A stretch of 64,000 nt of DNA from Betaproteobacteria bacterium MOLA814. Lineage in GTDB: Bacteria; Pseudomonadota; Gammaproteobacteria; Burkholderiales; Burkholderiaceae_C. Below the pieces are notes generated by a model. The model ran no database searches and had not been told where the DNA came from. It worked only from the letters and a program-made list of their open reading frames with translations. Each line of letters begins with the position of its first letter. Position 1 is the stretch's first letter. The position numbers were made by a program, and so were the translations under genes. Below, piece after piece: positions 27,595 to 35,725 of the stretch. The DNA lies in contig AYMW01000003.1 in assembly GCA_000496475.1 (NCBI GenBank), forward strand, positions 30,465 to 94,464, written 5' to 3'.

Positions 27595-29160
27595 ATGCAA
27601 TACATAAGAAAAATAAAACTCATTAATTATAAAAGATTTAAGGAGTTTGAAGTCGAATTTGATTCAAAGATTAATACTATCATTGGAGATAATGAAGCCG
27701 GTAAAAGCTCAATACTACAGGCAATCGAGCTACTTTCCAGTGGAAGCAGGCATAAAGTTGAGACAGCAGGTATTGAGTCCATTCTTAATAAAAACTCGAT
27801 AACTGAATTTTTAGCGGGTGAAAAGACTTTTGATACATTACCCGAAATTCATGTCGAAGCTTACTTGAGTGATGAAAAAAACCCTGATCTTTTCGGAAAT
27901 CATAATTCGAATAACACGAACGCCAGCGGCCTGCATATGGCCTGCCTACCAAACGAAGAGTTAGTCAGTGAAATAAATCAAGTTTTAGCATTAGATAACG
28001 GAAACTTTCCATTTGAATTTTACATCGTGAAATTCATTACTTTTAATGGTGAGGCATATTCTGGTTATCGCCGTTTCCTTAAGTGTTTAACAATAGATAG
28101 TTCAAGAATAAATAGCGAACATGCAAACAACGAATACATAAGAACAGTTTATGACTCCACCGTAGAGCATACAAATAGAGTAAGCCTGAGCAACGAATAT
28201 CGTTTACAGAAAATAAAATTCAAAGAAAATAATCTTAAAGAGATCAATAAAGGGTTAGGTAGTTACGAGCTAGCTATACGCTCAGGGTCAAAATACAACC
28301 TAGAAGCTGACATCACGCTGACTCAAGGTGACATCCCCATAGATGCTAGGGGCCAAGGCCAGCAGTGCTTCATAAAAACTGAATTCGCTCTGAATCGTAA
28401 TGCTGAAAATAATGTGCTAGATACTCTTCTTTTAGAGGAGCCAGAAAATCACCTTAGCCACAGCAATATGAAGAAACTTATTTCAATAATATCGGAGTCA
28501 CATAAAAATCAAATAATTATTGCAACACACAGTAGTTTAATTAGTACCCGCTTGGATTTAAGGAAGTCAATACTTTTAAATAGTAGTAGCGATAAACCGA
28601 TTAAGCTAAATGATCTCTCTCCTTCAACTTCAAATTTTTTTATGAAAGCACCAGATAACAATATTCTTGAGTTCGTACTTTCAAGAAAAGTTATGCTTGT
28701 TGAAGGCAATGCAGAATATATGCTAATTGATGCAATGTACAAAAGGACCACTAAGAGGACGCTAGAAGAAGACGATGTACATATCATATCTGTAGGTGGA
28801 ACCAGCTTTAAACAGTACATGGAGCTGGCAAAAAAACTCAAAATCAGAGCGGCAATAATTCGTGATAATGATAATAACTACCAAAGAATATGTGTAGATA
28901 ACTACGTTGACGATATAGCCGACAATATTAAGGTTTTTTTTAGTACTAGTAATGATAGCTATACCTTTGAGGTCTGTCTCTATCATGAGAACAAGGCAGT
29001 ATGCGATAAATTATTTTCTGGCGGAAATATAAAGAAATCACCTCTTGAATTCATGTTGGATAACAAGGCGGAAAGTTCATTCAGGCTTGTAGAAAATCAT
29101 CCAGAAGGCTTAGTTCCCCCAGAATATATTCAGCAGGCGATAAAATGGATAAACGAGTAG
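27595..29160 (+). CDS. OLD-family ATP-dependent endonuclease (GajA-like)
   Basis: 521 aa, complete, ribosome site AAAAGGAAATC. N-terminal ABC/AAA-type ATPase: IRKIKLINYKRF, then Walker A GDNEAGKSSI (about 31-40), a signature-like RGQGQQCF near 251, Walker B TLLLEEPENHLS (about 276-287) and the switch IIIATHSSLIS (about 307-316). The C-terminal TOPRIM domain has VMLVEGNAEYMLID (about 365-378, catalytic Glu), ISVGGTSFKQYMEL and AIIRDNDNN (about 419-427, metal-binding Asp pair). This is the class 2 OLD layout, in which the nuclease gene is followed by a UvrD-type helicase gene, as in Gabija. The 3' end overlaps the helicase gene by 16 bases. Base composition is visibly AT-rich and unlike all neighbours, indicating transfer. 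It is somewhat shorter than the GajA I recall (about 580 aa). Confidence 0.85.
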   Translation: MQYIRKIKLINYKRFKEFEVEFDSKINTIIGDNEAGKSSILQAIELLSSGSRHKVETAGIESILNKNSITEFLAGEKTFDTLPEIHVEAYLSDEKNPDLFGNHNSNNTNASGLHMACLPNEELVSEINQVLALDNGNFPFEFYIVKFITFNGEAYSGYRRFLKCLTIDSSRINSEHANNEYIRTVYDSTVEHTNRVSLSNEYRLQKIKFKENNLKEINKGLGSYELAIRSGSKYNLEADITLTQGDIPIDARGQGQQCFIKTEFALNRNAENNVLDTLLLEEPENHLSHSNMKKLISIISESHKNQIIIATHSSLISTRLDLRKSILLNSSSDKPIKLNDLSPSTSNFFMKAPDNNILEFVLSRKVMLVEGNAEYMLIDAMYKRTTKRTLEEDDVHIISVGGTSFKQYMELAKKLKIRAAIIRDNDNNYQRICVDNYVDDIADNIKVFFSTSNDSYTFEVCLYHENKAVCDKLFSGGNIKKSPLEFMLDNKAESSFRLVENHPEGLVPPEYIQQAIKWINE

Positions 29161-30182
29161 TATTAGCAGTAGCTGGATCGGGAAAAACAAACAGTATTAT
29201 TAAATCACTTGAGAATAATAGCCGATGTTTAATAATTACTTATACCGAAAATAATACGCGAAACCTAAAAAATAGGGTAATTAAAAAATTCGGAAAAATC
29301 CCTGGCGGGGTTCGTATCTATAGCTACTTTACTTTTTTATATTCATTTTGCTTTAGGCCCATATGTGGCTACGAGCTGAAGACTAAGGGCATTAACTTTA
29401 ACTACCCTTTGCCACAATACTCACAACGCTCTAAAAATAATTCAAGAGAGCATTATATTGATAGTAATGATCGGCTGTATGCTAATCGCATAGCTAAATT
29501 ACTAATCGAGTTTGATGCAGTCCCTGATGTTATTCAGAGAGTAGAGAAGTTCTATGACACGGTGTATTTTGATGAAATACAAGATTTTGCTGCCAACGAT
29601 TTCAATCTAGTATGTTCCTTATCGAAAGCAAATTTAGATATACAATTGGTAGGAGACTTTTATCAGCATACTTTTGATACTAGCCGTGATGGAAATACTC
29701 AAAATTCATTGCATGAATGTTTTGATAAATACTGCGTCAAACTAAATAAAGCAGGATTTAAAGTGGATTTAACATCTCTATCTAATAGTCATCGTTGTAG
29801 CCCGACTGTTTGTTCTTTTGTATCGAAAAACATAGGGATCAATATTTTATCTCATCGTAAAGATGAAGTTGTGGTGAAGTATGTTGATAATGTTGCTGAA
29901 ATTGATTCAATCTTCAATAATGGCTCAGTTGTTAAACTCTTTTATCGAAAAAGTGACAGCTATACAGGAAATACTGCTAATTGGGGAAATACGAAAGGGT
30001 TAGATCACTTTCAAGATGTATGTGTTGTATTAAACCCAACAACTCTTAAGGCTTTTGATAGTTCCACTTTAGACAAGCTTAAACCAATAACAAAGAATAA
30101 GCTTTATGTAGCTTGCACTAGAGCAAAAGGAAATTTGTACTTTGTTCCTGAAACATCATTGGAGAAATATAAGGCGTTGTGA
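29145..30182 (+). CDS. Very small UvrD/Rep-like superfamily 1 helicase (GajB-like)
   Basis: 345 aa; starts inside the end of the nuclease gene. Motifs in order: I AVAGSGKTNSI (about 8-18), Ia-like IITYTENNTRNLKNRV, II VYFDEIQDF (about 139-147), III IQLVGDFYQHTF, IV-like LSNSHRCSPTVCSFV, V TKGLDHFQDVCVVLN, VI LYVACTRAKGNLYFV. All core SF1A motifs are present, but the 1B/2B insertions of UvrD are nearly absent. It is therefore shorter than GajB (roughly 490 aa) and far shorter than UvrD. It is probably the partner of the OLD nuclease in sensing or unwinding phage DNA. The end AAGGCGTTGTGAG is not followed by a clear terminator; the intron B 3' end is about 30 bases away. Confidence 0.82.
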   Translation: MDKRVVLAVAGSGKTNSIIKSLENNSRCLIITYTENNTRNLKNRVIKKFGKIPGGVRIYSYFTFLYSFCFRPICGYELKTKGINFNYPLPQYSQRSKNNSREHYIDSNDRLYANRIAKLLIEFDAVPDVIQRVEKFYDTVYFDEIQDFAANDFNLVCSLSKANLDIQLVGDFYQHTFDTSRDGNTQNSLHECFDKYCVKLNKAGFKVDLTSLSNSHRCSPTVCSFVSKNIGINILSHRKDEVVVKYVDNVAEIDSIFNNGSVVKLFYRKSDSYTGNTANWGNTKGLDHFQDVCVVLNPTTLKAFDSSTLDKLKPITKNKLYVACTRAKGNLYFVPETSLEKYKAL

Positions 30183-30210
30183 GTGATCTATGCTTAAGAG
30201 AACGTATACT

Positions 30211-30931
30211 ATAGTAGTCGAAGGTCTCTAACCTCCCACCCCCACAACACACTGCATACGGATCCGCACAGGGATTTTCCCAAAAACGCTTAAAGCAAGC
30301 TGGCCGATAAGCGCCGACTTAGCCCAATGCTGGTTACTGCTTGTGCGCCAACCTTCCTAAACCCGGTCGGGCACAAGAATTTGAGCTGCACAGGCTCCTA
30401 ACTGATCGCTAGGTTCAGGCCGGCGCCGTGTCCCAACCATTACGATGGGCGTGTGCCTACTAAGCCATCTGAAGACTTTGGCAGACTTTTGCTGACTTCT
30501 GGTGAATCACTGCACCGGTTACCCAGCACAGCGCTATCGGTGTGCATCTGGTTCGCTCTCTTTGGGCGATACACCCCAAAGAGCCAAGGCACTTATTTAC
30601 CAGATCCTCACTGGGTTTATTGCCGATCGCTTATCAGGCAGATCTCCCCAGATAAGAACATGAACTTCCCCCGCGCAACTGCATCATTGACGGTGGCCGT
30701 TAGATCACATGGCTTCGTCGTCTTGTGCCAACCCGCCTCCAGCCTACGCCTCATATGATGTTGTTGTTCATCGGCTCGCAGTTGTGCGTCCGCCTTCCGT
30801 CAGACCAAACCGCATGGTCAAGCCCTTGCCGTTCGCTAGTAGTTACCGTCTAGTCCCAACATGGTTTTAGACGGTGACATTCCTACAGAGGGCTTTCACT
30901 GCATTAGTTCATACCCATACTGGGCGTACAC
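30211..30931 (-). mobile_element. Group II intron copy B, no reverse transcriptase, probably decayed
   Basis: Direct repeat of copy A on the same strand, aligning over its whole length with many substitutions (about nine tenths identical by eye) and a roughly 12-base insertion near 30470-30482. It starts GTGTACGCCCAG at 30931, immediately after the T run of the BMP lipoprotein terminator. The domain V hairpin is weaker than in copy A, and the CGC preceding it in copy A (aligned with the catalytic triad) reads ATC here. The domain VI stem is kept by wobble pairs. The 3' end CTAT at 30211 is inferred. It contains no intact protein gene. Confidence 0.78.
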
Positions 30932-30964
30932 AAAAAAGGGCCAGCCGCATTGCTGCGCTGGCCC
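30932..30964 (-). terminator. Rho-independent terminator of the BMP lipoprotein gene
   Basis: On the minus strand GGGCCAGC pairs with GCTGGCCC (further pairs inside the loop) and is followed by TTTTTT (30937-30932), 40-odd bases after the stop codon. The intron copy B begins at the very next base. A strong intrinsic terminator. Confidence 0.92.
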
Positions 30965-31007
30965 CAGCACACAAGCCATTGGCTTGTGTTGAACGCTCTA
31001 GCGTTGG

Positions 31008-32150
31008 TCAGTTTCCAGGTACTTGACCTTGAACACCCTTCACGTAGAACTTAACGCCGCCCAAGAAACCGTCGTCAGCCGTTGTGCCCGCAGCAATTTG
31101 CTCTTTGCCGGTGTTGTCCACGATTGGGCCTGTCCATACAGCGAAGCTGCCGTCTTTGAAGCCTGCACGTACTTCATTAATTTTTGCCTTGATGTCTGCT
31201 GGCACGTCTTCAGCCACATTCACCATGTCGATGGCGCCTTCTTTAACGCCCCACCACACACTGCCAGTCGCCCATGTGCCGTTGAGCGCATCATTCACAG
31301 CCTTGGTGTAATAAGGCGTCCAGTTGATCACTGCAGAGCCCAAATGGGCCTTTGGCGCGTAAGCGGTCATGTCAGAATCCCAGCCAAATGCGCGCTTGCC
31401 GTTTTTCTCAGCGGTTTGCAACACAGCAGATGAGTCGGTGTTTTGCATCAGCACGTCAGCGCCGCCGTTGATCAACGACTGGGCCGCTTCTGTTTCTTTT
31501 GGTGGGTTGAACCACTCACCTACCCAGACCACATTGGTCTTGATGGCTGGGTTCACAGATTGCGCACCCATGGTGAAGCTGTTGATATTGCGAATCACTT
31601 CAGGAATTGGCACTGAGCCGACCACACCCAAGGTGTTGGTCTTGGTCATGGCACCCGCAATAATGCCGGCCATGTAAGCACCTTGGTAGGTGCGGCTGTC
31701 ATAGGTGCGCATGTTGGGGCCTGACTTGTAGCCAGTCGCATGCTCAAACTTCACGTCGGCAAAGTCAGGCGCGATTTTTAACATGGGCTCCATGTAACCA
31801 AATGTGGTGCCGAAAATCAGCTTGTTGCCTTGGGAAGCCAGGTCACGAATCACGCGTTCGGCGTCGGCGCTCTCAGGAACGTTTTCGACATAGCTGGTCA
31901 CAATCTTGTCACCAAAGGCCGCCTGCACCTCCGCGCGGGCGCGGTCGTGGGCGTAAGTCCAACCACCGTCGCCAACTGGGCCAACGTAGGCGAATGCCAC
32001 TTTTAACGGCTCCACCACGATGGCAGCTGCCGGCGCTGCGGCTTCAGGCGCAGCGGCCTCTTCTTTTTTGCCACAACCGACCAATACGGCGGCGGACAAC
32101 GCTGTCAAAGCTGCTAGCTTGACCAGCGAGCGGATATTCACAGTAGACAT
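31008..32150 (-). CDS. BMP-family ABC transporter substrate-binding lipoprotein
   Basis: 380 aa. Lipoprotein signal: MSTVNIRSLVKLAALTALSAAVLVGC, with the lipobox Cys near residue 26, followed by a charged/Ala-rich linker. The BMP (basic membrane protein) domain starts LKVAFAYVGPVGDGGWTYAHDRAR and includes GYMEPMLKIAPDF, SRTYQGAYMAGIIAGAMTKTNTLGVVGSVPIPEVIRNINSFTMGAQS, and DVLMQNTDSSAVLQTAEKNGKRAFGWDSDM. BMP proteins bind nucleosides or purines. It is the last gene of the LysR-ATPase-permease-permease operon and sits amid purine genes, so a purine or nucleoside ligand is inferred. Confidence 0.9.
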   Translation of the reverse strand: MSTVNIRSLVKLAALTALSAAVLVGCGKKEEAAAPEAAAPAAAIVVEPLKVAFAYVGPVGDGGWTYAHDRARAEVQAAFGDKIVTSYVENVPESADAERVIRDLASQGNKLIFGTTFGYMEPMLKIAPDFADVKFEHATGYKSGPNMRTYDSRTYQGAYMAGIIAGAMTKTNTLGVVGSVPIPEVIRNINSFTMGAQSVNPAIKTNVVWVGEWFNPPKETEAAQSLINGGADVLMQNTDSSAVLQTAEKNGKRAFGWDSDMTAYAPKAHLGSAVINWTPYYTKAVNDALNGTWATGSVWWGVKEGAIDMVNVAEDVPADIKAKINEVRAGFKDGSFAVWTGPIVDNTGKEQIAAGTTADDGFLGGVKFYVKGVQGQVPGN

Positions 32151-32229
32151 GACATCACTCCAAGGTAATTAAAAAACGACACACAACAAAAGTTTTCGCC
32201 AGCGCGCGAACGCGCTTCACATGACGACA

Positions 32230-33147
32230 TTATGAATTAGGCTGAAAGGGTTTCCCTATGCTTTGCGGCATATTTAGGCGAATCCACTGCGGATTTCGCG
32301 AAATTAAGACCAACACCACTATGGTGGCTAAGTAGGGCATCATGTTTAAAAATTGGCTGCTGATGTGCACACCCGCGGCTTGCAACTGAAATTGCAGCAT
32401 GGTCACCCCACCAAACAAATACGCACCTAGCAGCACACGAATGGGACGCCACGTGGCAAACGTGGTGAGCGCCAGTGCGATCCAACCCTTGCCAGCAGTC
32501 ATACCCTCTACCCACAGTGGTGTGTAAACGGTTGACACATAGGCGCCCGCCAGTCCACACAAGGCACCTCCGGCCATGACAGCACCAAGACGAATGAGGC
32601 GCACGTTGTATCCCAGCGCGTGGGCGGACTGTGGCGACTCGCCCACGCTTCTAAGCACCAAACCTGAACGGGTCTTAAAGAAAAACCACATCATGCCAGC
32701 CGTGATGCACATCGCAATGTAGACCATCGGATGTTGAGAAAAGAACGCCTCGCCAACAAACGGCAAATCACCTAGCAATGGAATTTTGTATTGCACCGCT
32801 TCTGGCAGCTTTTCTTTGACATAGGACGTTCCAGCAAAAGCCGACAACCCAGCACCAAACAAACTCAAGGCCAAGCCAGTGGCGTATTGGTTGGTTCCCA
32901 ACCAAATCACCAGCCAGCCAAACAAGGCCGCCATGGCGGCGCCTACGAGCATGCCTGCGCCAAAACCCATCACGCTAGAGCCTGTATGCACCACCGCGGC
33001 AAAGCCCGCCAAAGCAGAGCACAGCATCATGCCCTCGGCACCCAAATTCAAAATACCGGCTTTCTCGTTGATCAACAAGCCAAGAGAAGCCAACGCCAAA
33101 ATTGTCCCCGCATCTAAGGCTGCGGCAACCAGTAATGCACTGCTCAT
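32230..33147 (-). CDS. Nucleoside/purine ABC transporter permease 2
   Basis: 305 aa from the ATG at 33147, overlapping the previous gene (ATGA); the longer open frame upstream is a shadow of that gene. BPD_transp_2-type permease with about eight to nine membrane segments: LASLGLLINEKAGILNLGAEGMMLCSALAGF, FKTRSGLVLRSVGESPQSAHALGYNVRLIRLGAVMAGGALCGLAGAYVS, GKGWIALALTTFATWRPIRVLLGAYLFGG. The two regions containing NEKAGILNLGAEG and GESPxxAxxxGY are diagnostic of the BMP-associated transporters. Confidence 0.9.
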   Translation of the reverse strand: MSSALLVAAALDAGTILALASLGLLINEKAGILNLGAEGMMLCSALAGFAAVVHTGSSVMGFGAGMLVGAAMAALFGWLVIWLGTNQYATGLALSLFGAGLSAFAGTSYVKEKLPEAVQYKIPLLGDLPFVGEAFFSQHPMVYIAMCITAGMMWFFFKTRSGLVLRSVGESPQSAHALGYNVRLIRLGAVMAGGALCGLAGAYVSTVYTPLWVEGMTAGKGWIALALTTFATWRPIRVLLGAYLFGGVTMLQFQLQAAGVHISSQFLNMMPYLATIVVLVLISRNPQWIRLNMPQSIGKPFQPNS

Positions 33148-34205
33148 TGGGCACGCCTCCAAGTAATTTGTTTGGCAATAAGCATGTCGCAGGCCAGCAA
33201 GCTGAACAACAGCAGACCCTGGAACACACCTGTAATGGATTTGGGCAAGCCCATGCGCGATTGCGCCAACTCGCCACCTATATAAAACATACTCATCAGC
33301 AAGGCAGACAACACCGCTCCCGCAGGGTGAAGCCGCCCAACGAAAGCCACAATAATGGCGGCAAAACCGTACCCGGCCGGCACGTAAGGCGTGAGCTGGC
33401 CGATTGGCCCAGCCACTTCCAGACCACCTGCCAAACCAGCAAAACCGCCACTGATAAGCAGCGCAGTCCACAATCCCCTGCGCGCAGAAAACCCTGCGTA
33501 CCGTGCAGCAGCAGGTGCCATGCCGCCAACTTGTTGGGCAAAACCAGCCCGTGTGCGGTACAAGTACACCCACATACCGCCTGCACCAGCCAGCGCCAGC
33601 AGCAAACCAATGGTCACGCGCGAGCCACCCATGAGTTTGGGGATTTGAGTGGCCGACTCGAAAGTTTTGGTTTGGGGAAAATTGTAGCCGTTGGGGTCTT
33701 TCCAAGGCCCGTAAACCATGTACTGCAACAGCTGCACAGCCACATAGACAAGCATCAAACTGACTAAAATTTCATTGGCGTTGAAACGGTCACGCAGCAA
33801 TGCAACAATACCCCCCCACGCCATGCCACCGGCAATGGCCGCCAACAATATGGGCACCACAATCCAGCCTGACGTGTCCGGTGTGGCCATGAGTGCCACG
33901 CCACCTGCAGCAATGGCACCCACTATGTACTGGCCTTCTGCACCAATATTCCACACATTGGAGCGAAAGCACACGGCCAAGCCCACTGCTATGAGCAACA
34001 AGGGCGTGGCTTTCAGCAACAGCTCGCTGATGGCATAGCTGCTTTTAATGGGCTCCCAAAAAAACACTTGCAAGCCTTGCACAGGGTCTTTGCCAAGCGC
34101 GACAAAAATACCCATGCCAATGGCAACCGTAATGAGAAGAGCCAGCGCTGGCGAGGCAGCCGCCCAAAACCTAGACGCCTCAGCGCGGTTGCGCAGTTCA
34201 AACAT
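33144..34205 (-). CDS. Nucleoside/purine ABC transporter permease 1
   Basis: 353 aa from the ATG at 34205, overlapping the ATPase gene by 8 bases. About ten membrane segments. Family text: LLLKATPLLLIAVGLAVCFRSNVWNIGAEGQYIVGAIAAGGVAL, LLRDRFNANEILVSLMLVYVAVQLLQYMVYGPWKDPNGYNFPQT, and GYGFAAIIVAFVGRLHPAGAVLSALLMSMFYIGGE. FNANEIxxSLMLVYVAV is typical of the first permease of BMP systems. It forms a heterodimer with the following permease. Confidence 0.91.
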   Translation of the reverse strand: MFELRNRAEASRFWAAASPALALLITVAIGMGIFVALGKDPVQGLQVFFWEPIKSSYAISELLLKATPLLLIAVGLAVCFRSNVWNIGAEGQYIVGAIAAGGVALMATPDTSGWIVVPILLAAIAGGMAWGGIVALLRDRFNANEILVSLMLVYVAVQLLQYMVYGPWKDPNGYNFPQTKTFESATQIPKLMGGSRVTIGLLLALAGAGGMWVYLYRTRAGFAQQVGGMAPAAARYAGFSARRGLWTALLISGGFAGLAGGLEVAGPIGQLTPYVPAGYGFAAIIVAFVGRLHPAGAVLSALLMSMFYIGGELAQSRMGLPKSITGVFQGLLLFSLLACDMLIAKQITWRRAQ

Positions 34206-35712
34206 GGTTGGTCTCCGTGGTCCACAAACCTGACATCCAAGCACCCACAACTTCTACTGAGGCGTCAGCTCGGTTCAGCGAAGGCGATATGTGGCCCTTG
34301 GCAATCACCAGCAACCGGTCGCTCAATTCAAACAATTCGTCTAGCTCCTCGCTGATTAATAACACCGCGCAACCTGCATCACGTAGCGCCAAAATAGCGG
34401 TTCTAATTTGAGCTGCAGCACCCACATCGACACCCCAAGTTGGTTGACTCACTATGAGCATCTTCGGATTGGCGCCAATTTCCCGACCCACGATAAATTT
34501 TTGCAAATTGCCACCAGACAAGGACTGTGCAGCGGCCTTTGGCCCGCCAGCCTTGACGCCAAATGTGCGAATGATCTCGCTGGCTTGCGCCAACAATGTC
34601 GGTCCATGGATCCAACCACCCGTGCCCACAGCTTCATCGCGCGTCAGCAACAAGTTGTGCGCCAAGTCAACAGCAGGTACAGCACCTCTGCCGAGACGCT
34701 CTTCTGGCACCAAATGCACACCCAGTTCCCGCCGGCGCATGGGCAGTAAGTGCGCCATGTCTAAGCCCGATAAAGTAATGCTGGCAGCGCTTGCGCGCAC
34801 ATCCTCGCCTGACAAGGCTCTAACCAATTCAGCTTGGCCATTGCCTGACACACCAGCAATACCCACTATTTCGCCGGCCCTTACTTCAAAGTTAATGCCG
34901 TCTAAATGCGTCCCGAAATGATCGAGCGCAGGCAGGTTGAGCTGTGTAACCTTCAACACCACCCCGCCATTGTTGTGCGCGCGAGGCGGCAGTGCTGGTG
35001 GCTCGGCACCAATCATTAAACGGCTCAACGACTCATTGGTCTCGACTTGCGGGTTGCAAGTACCAGTAACTTTGCCACCACGCAACACCGTACAGGCCGT
35101 ACACAGCTCACGAATTTCATGCAACTTGTGGCTGATGTACAAAATACTGCAACCTTCAGCAGCAAGCTGGCGCAGCACCACGAACAACTTCACCACTGCC
35201 TGCGGTGTCAGCACAGACGTGGGTTCATCCAATATCAGCAACTTGGGGTTGGTCAGCAAGGCGCGAATAATTTCTACCCGCTGCATTTCACCCACACTCA
35301 AGGTATGAACGGGGCGGTCCGGCTCAATGTCCAAACCGTAAGCGGTCGCTTTGTCAACAATGGCTTGACGGACTTGGGTCAAACTTAGTTTGGCATCAAG
35401 GCCCAGCCATACGTTCTCAGCCACACTGATGGTGTCGAACAAACTAAAGTGCTGGAACACCATGGCAATACCCAAAGCTCTGGCCTCGCGGGGGTCTTTG
35501 ATATGAACCACTTTTCCTTGAAAACGCAGCTCGCCAGCATCAGGCTTGATCGCACCGTAAATGATTTTCATCAGCGTGGACTTGCCAGCGCCATTTTCGC
35601 CCAGCACAGCGTGGATTTCACCTGGGTAAACAGTCAATGAAACACCGTCATTTGCCACCACAGCCGGGTAAGCTTTGACAATGCCAGTGAGTTGTAGTTG
35701 TGGTGTGGTCAT
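34198..35712 (-). CDS. Nucleoside/purine ABC transporter, double ATPase
   Basis: 504 aa from the ATG at 35712 (MTTPQLQLTGIVKAYP); the upstream frame to 35775 runs into the LysR gene. There are two ABC cassettes in one chain. The first has Walker A GENGAGKSTLMKIIYG, signature LSVGEMQRVEIIRAL, and Walker B LLILDEPTSVLTPQ. The second has a degenerate Walker A region (GVSGNGQAELVRALSG), signature LSGGNLQKFIVGREI, and a late MLIVSQPTWGVDVGAA in place of DEPT. This asymmetry is usual for the sugar/nucleoside ATPases of the RbsA and BMP type. It lies 13 bases downstream of the LysR gene on the same strand. Confidence 0.92.
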   Translation of the reverse strand: MTTPQLQLTGIVKAYPAVVANDGVSLTVYPGEIHAVLGENGAGKSTLMKIIYGAIKPDAGELRFQGKVVHIKDPREARALGIAMVFQHFSLFDTISVAENVWLGLDAKLSLTQVRQAIVDKATAYGLDIEPDRPVHTLSVGEMQRVEIIRALLTNPKLLILDEPTSVLTPQAVVKLFVVLRQLAAEGCSILYISHKLHEIRELCTACTVLRGGKVTGTCNPQVETNESLSRLMIGAEPPALPPRAHNNGGVVLKVTQLNLPALDHFGTHLDGINFEVRAGEIVGIAGVSGNGQAELVRALSGEDVRASAASITLSGLDMAHLLPMRRRELGVHLVPEERLGRGAVPAVDLAHNLLLTRDEAVGTGGWIHGPTLLAQASEIIRTFGVKAGGPKAAAQSLSGGNLQKFIVGREIGANPKMLIVSQPTWGVDVGAAAQIRTAILALRDAGCAVLLISEELDELFELSDRLLVIAKGHISPSLNRADASVEVVGAWMSGLWTTETNHV

Positions 35713-35725
35713 AAGCGGGTAAGCG

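Noticed and set aside
28509..28986. Short minus-strand frames inside the OLD nuclease gene
   Set aside because: Low-complexity Ile/Ser/Val-rich translations typical of AT-rich antisense frames.
30453..30758. 101-codon open frame on + inside intron copy B
   Set aside because: It runs antisense through the ribozyme, is broken in copy A, and resembles no protein; explained by conserved RNA structure.
26790..30931. Composite transposon or IS pair as explanation of the repeats
   Set aside because: No transposase, no terminal inverted repeats and no target duplication seen; the repeats carry group II intron landmarks instead.
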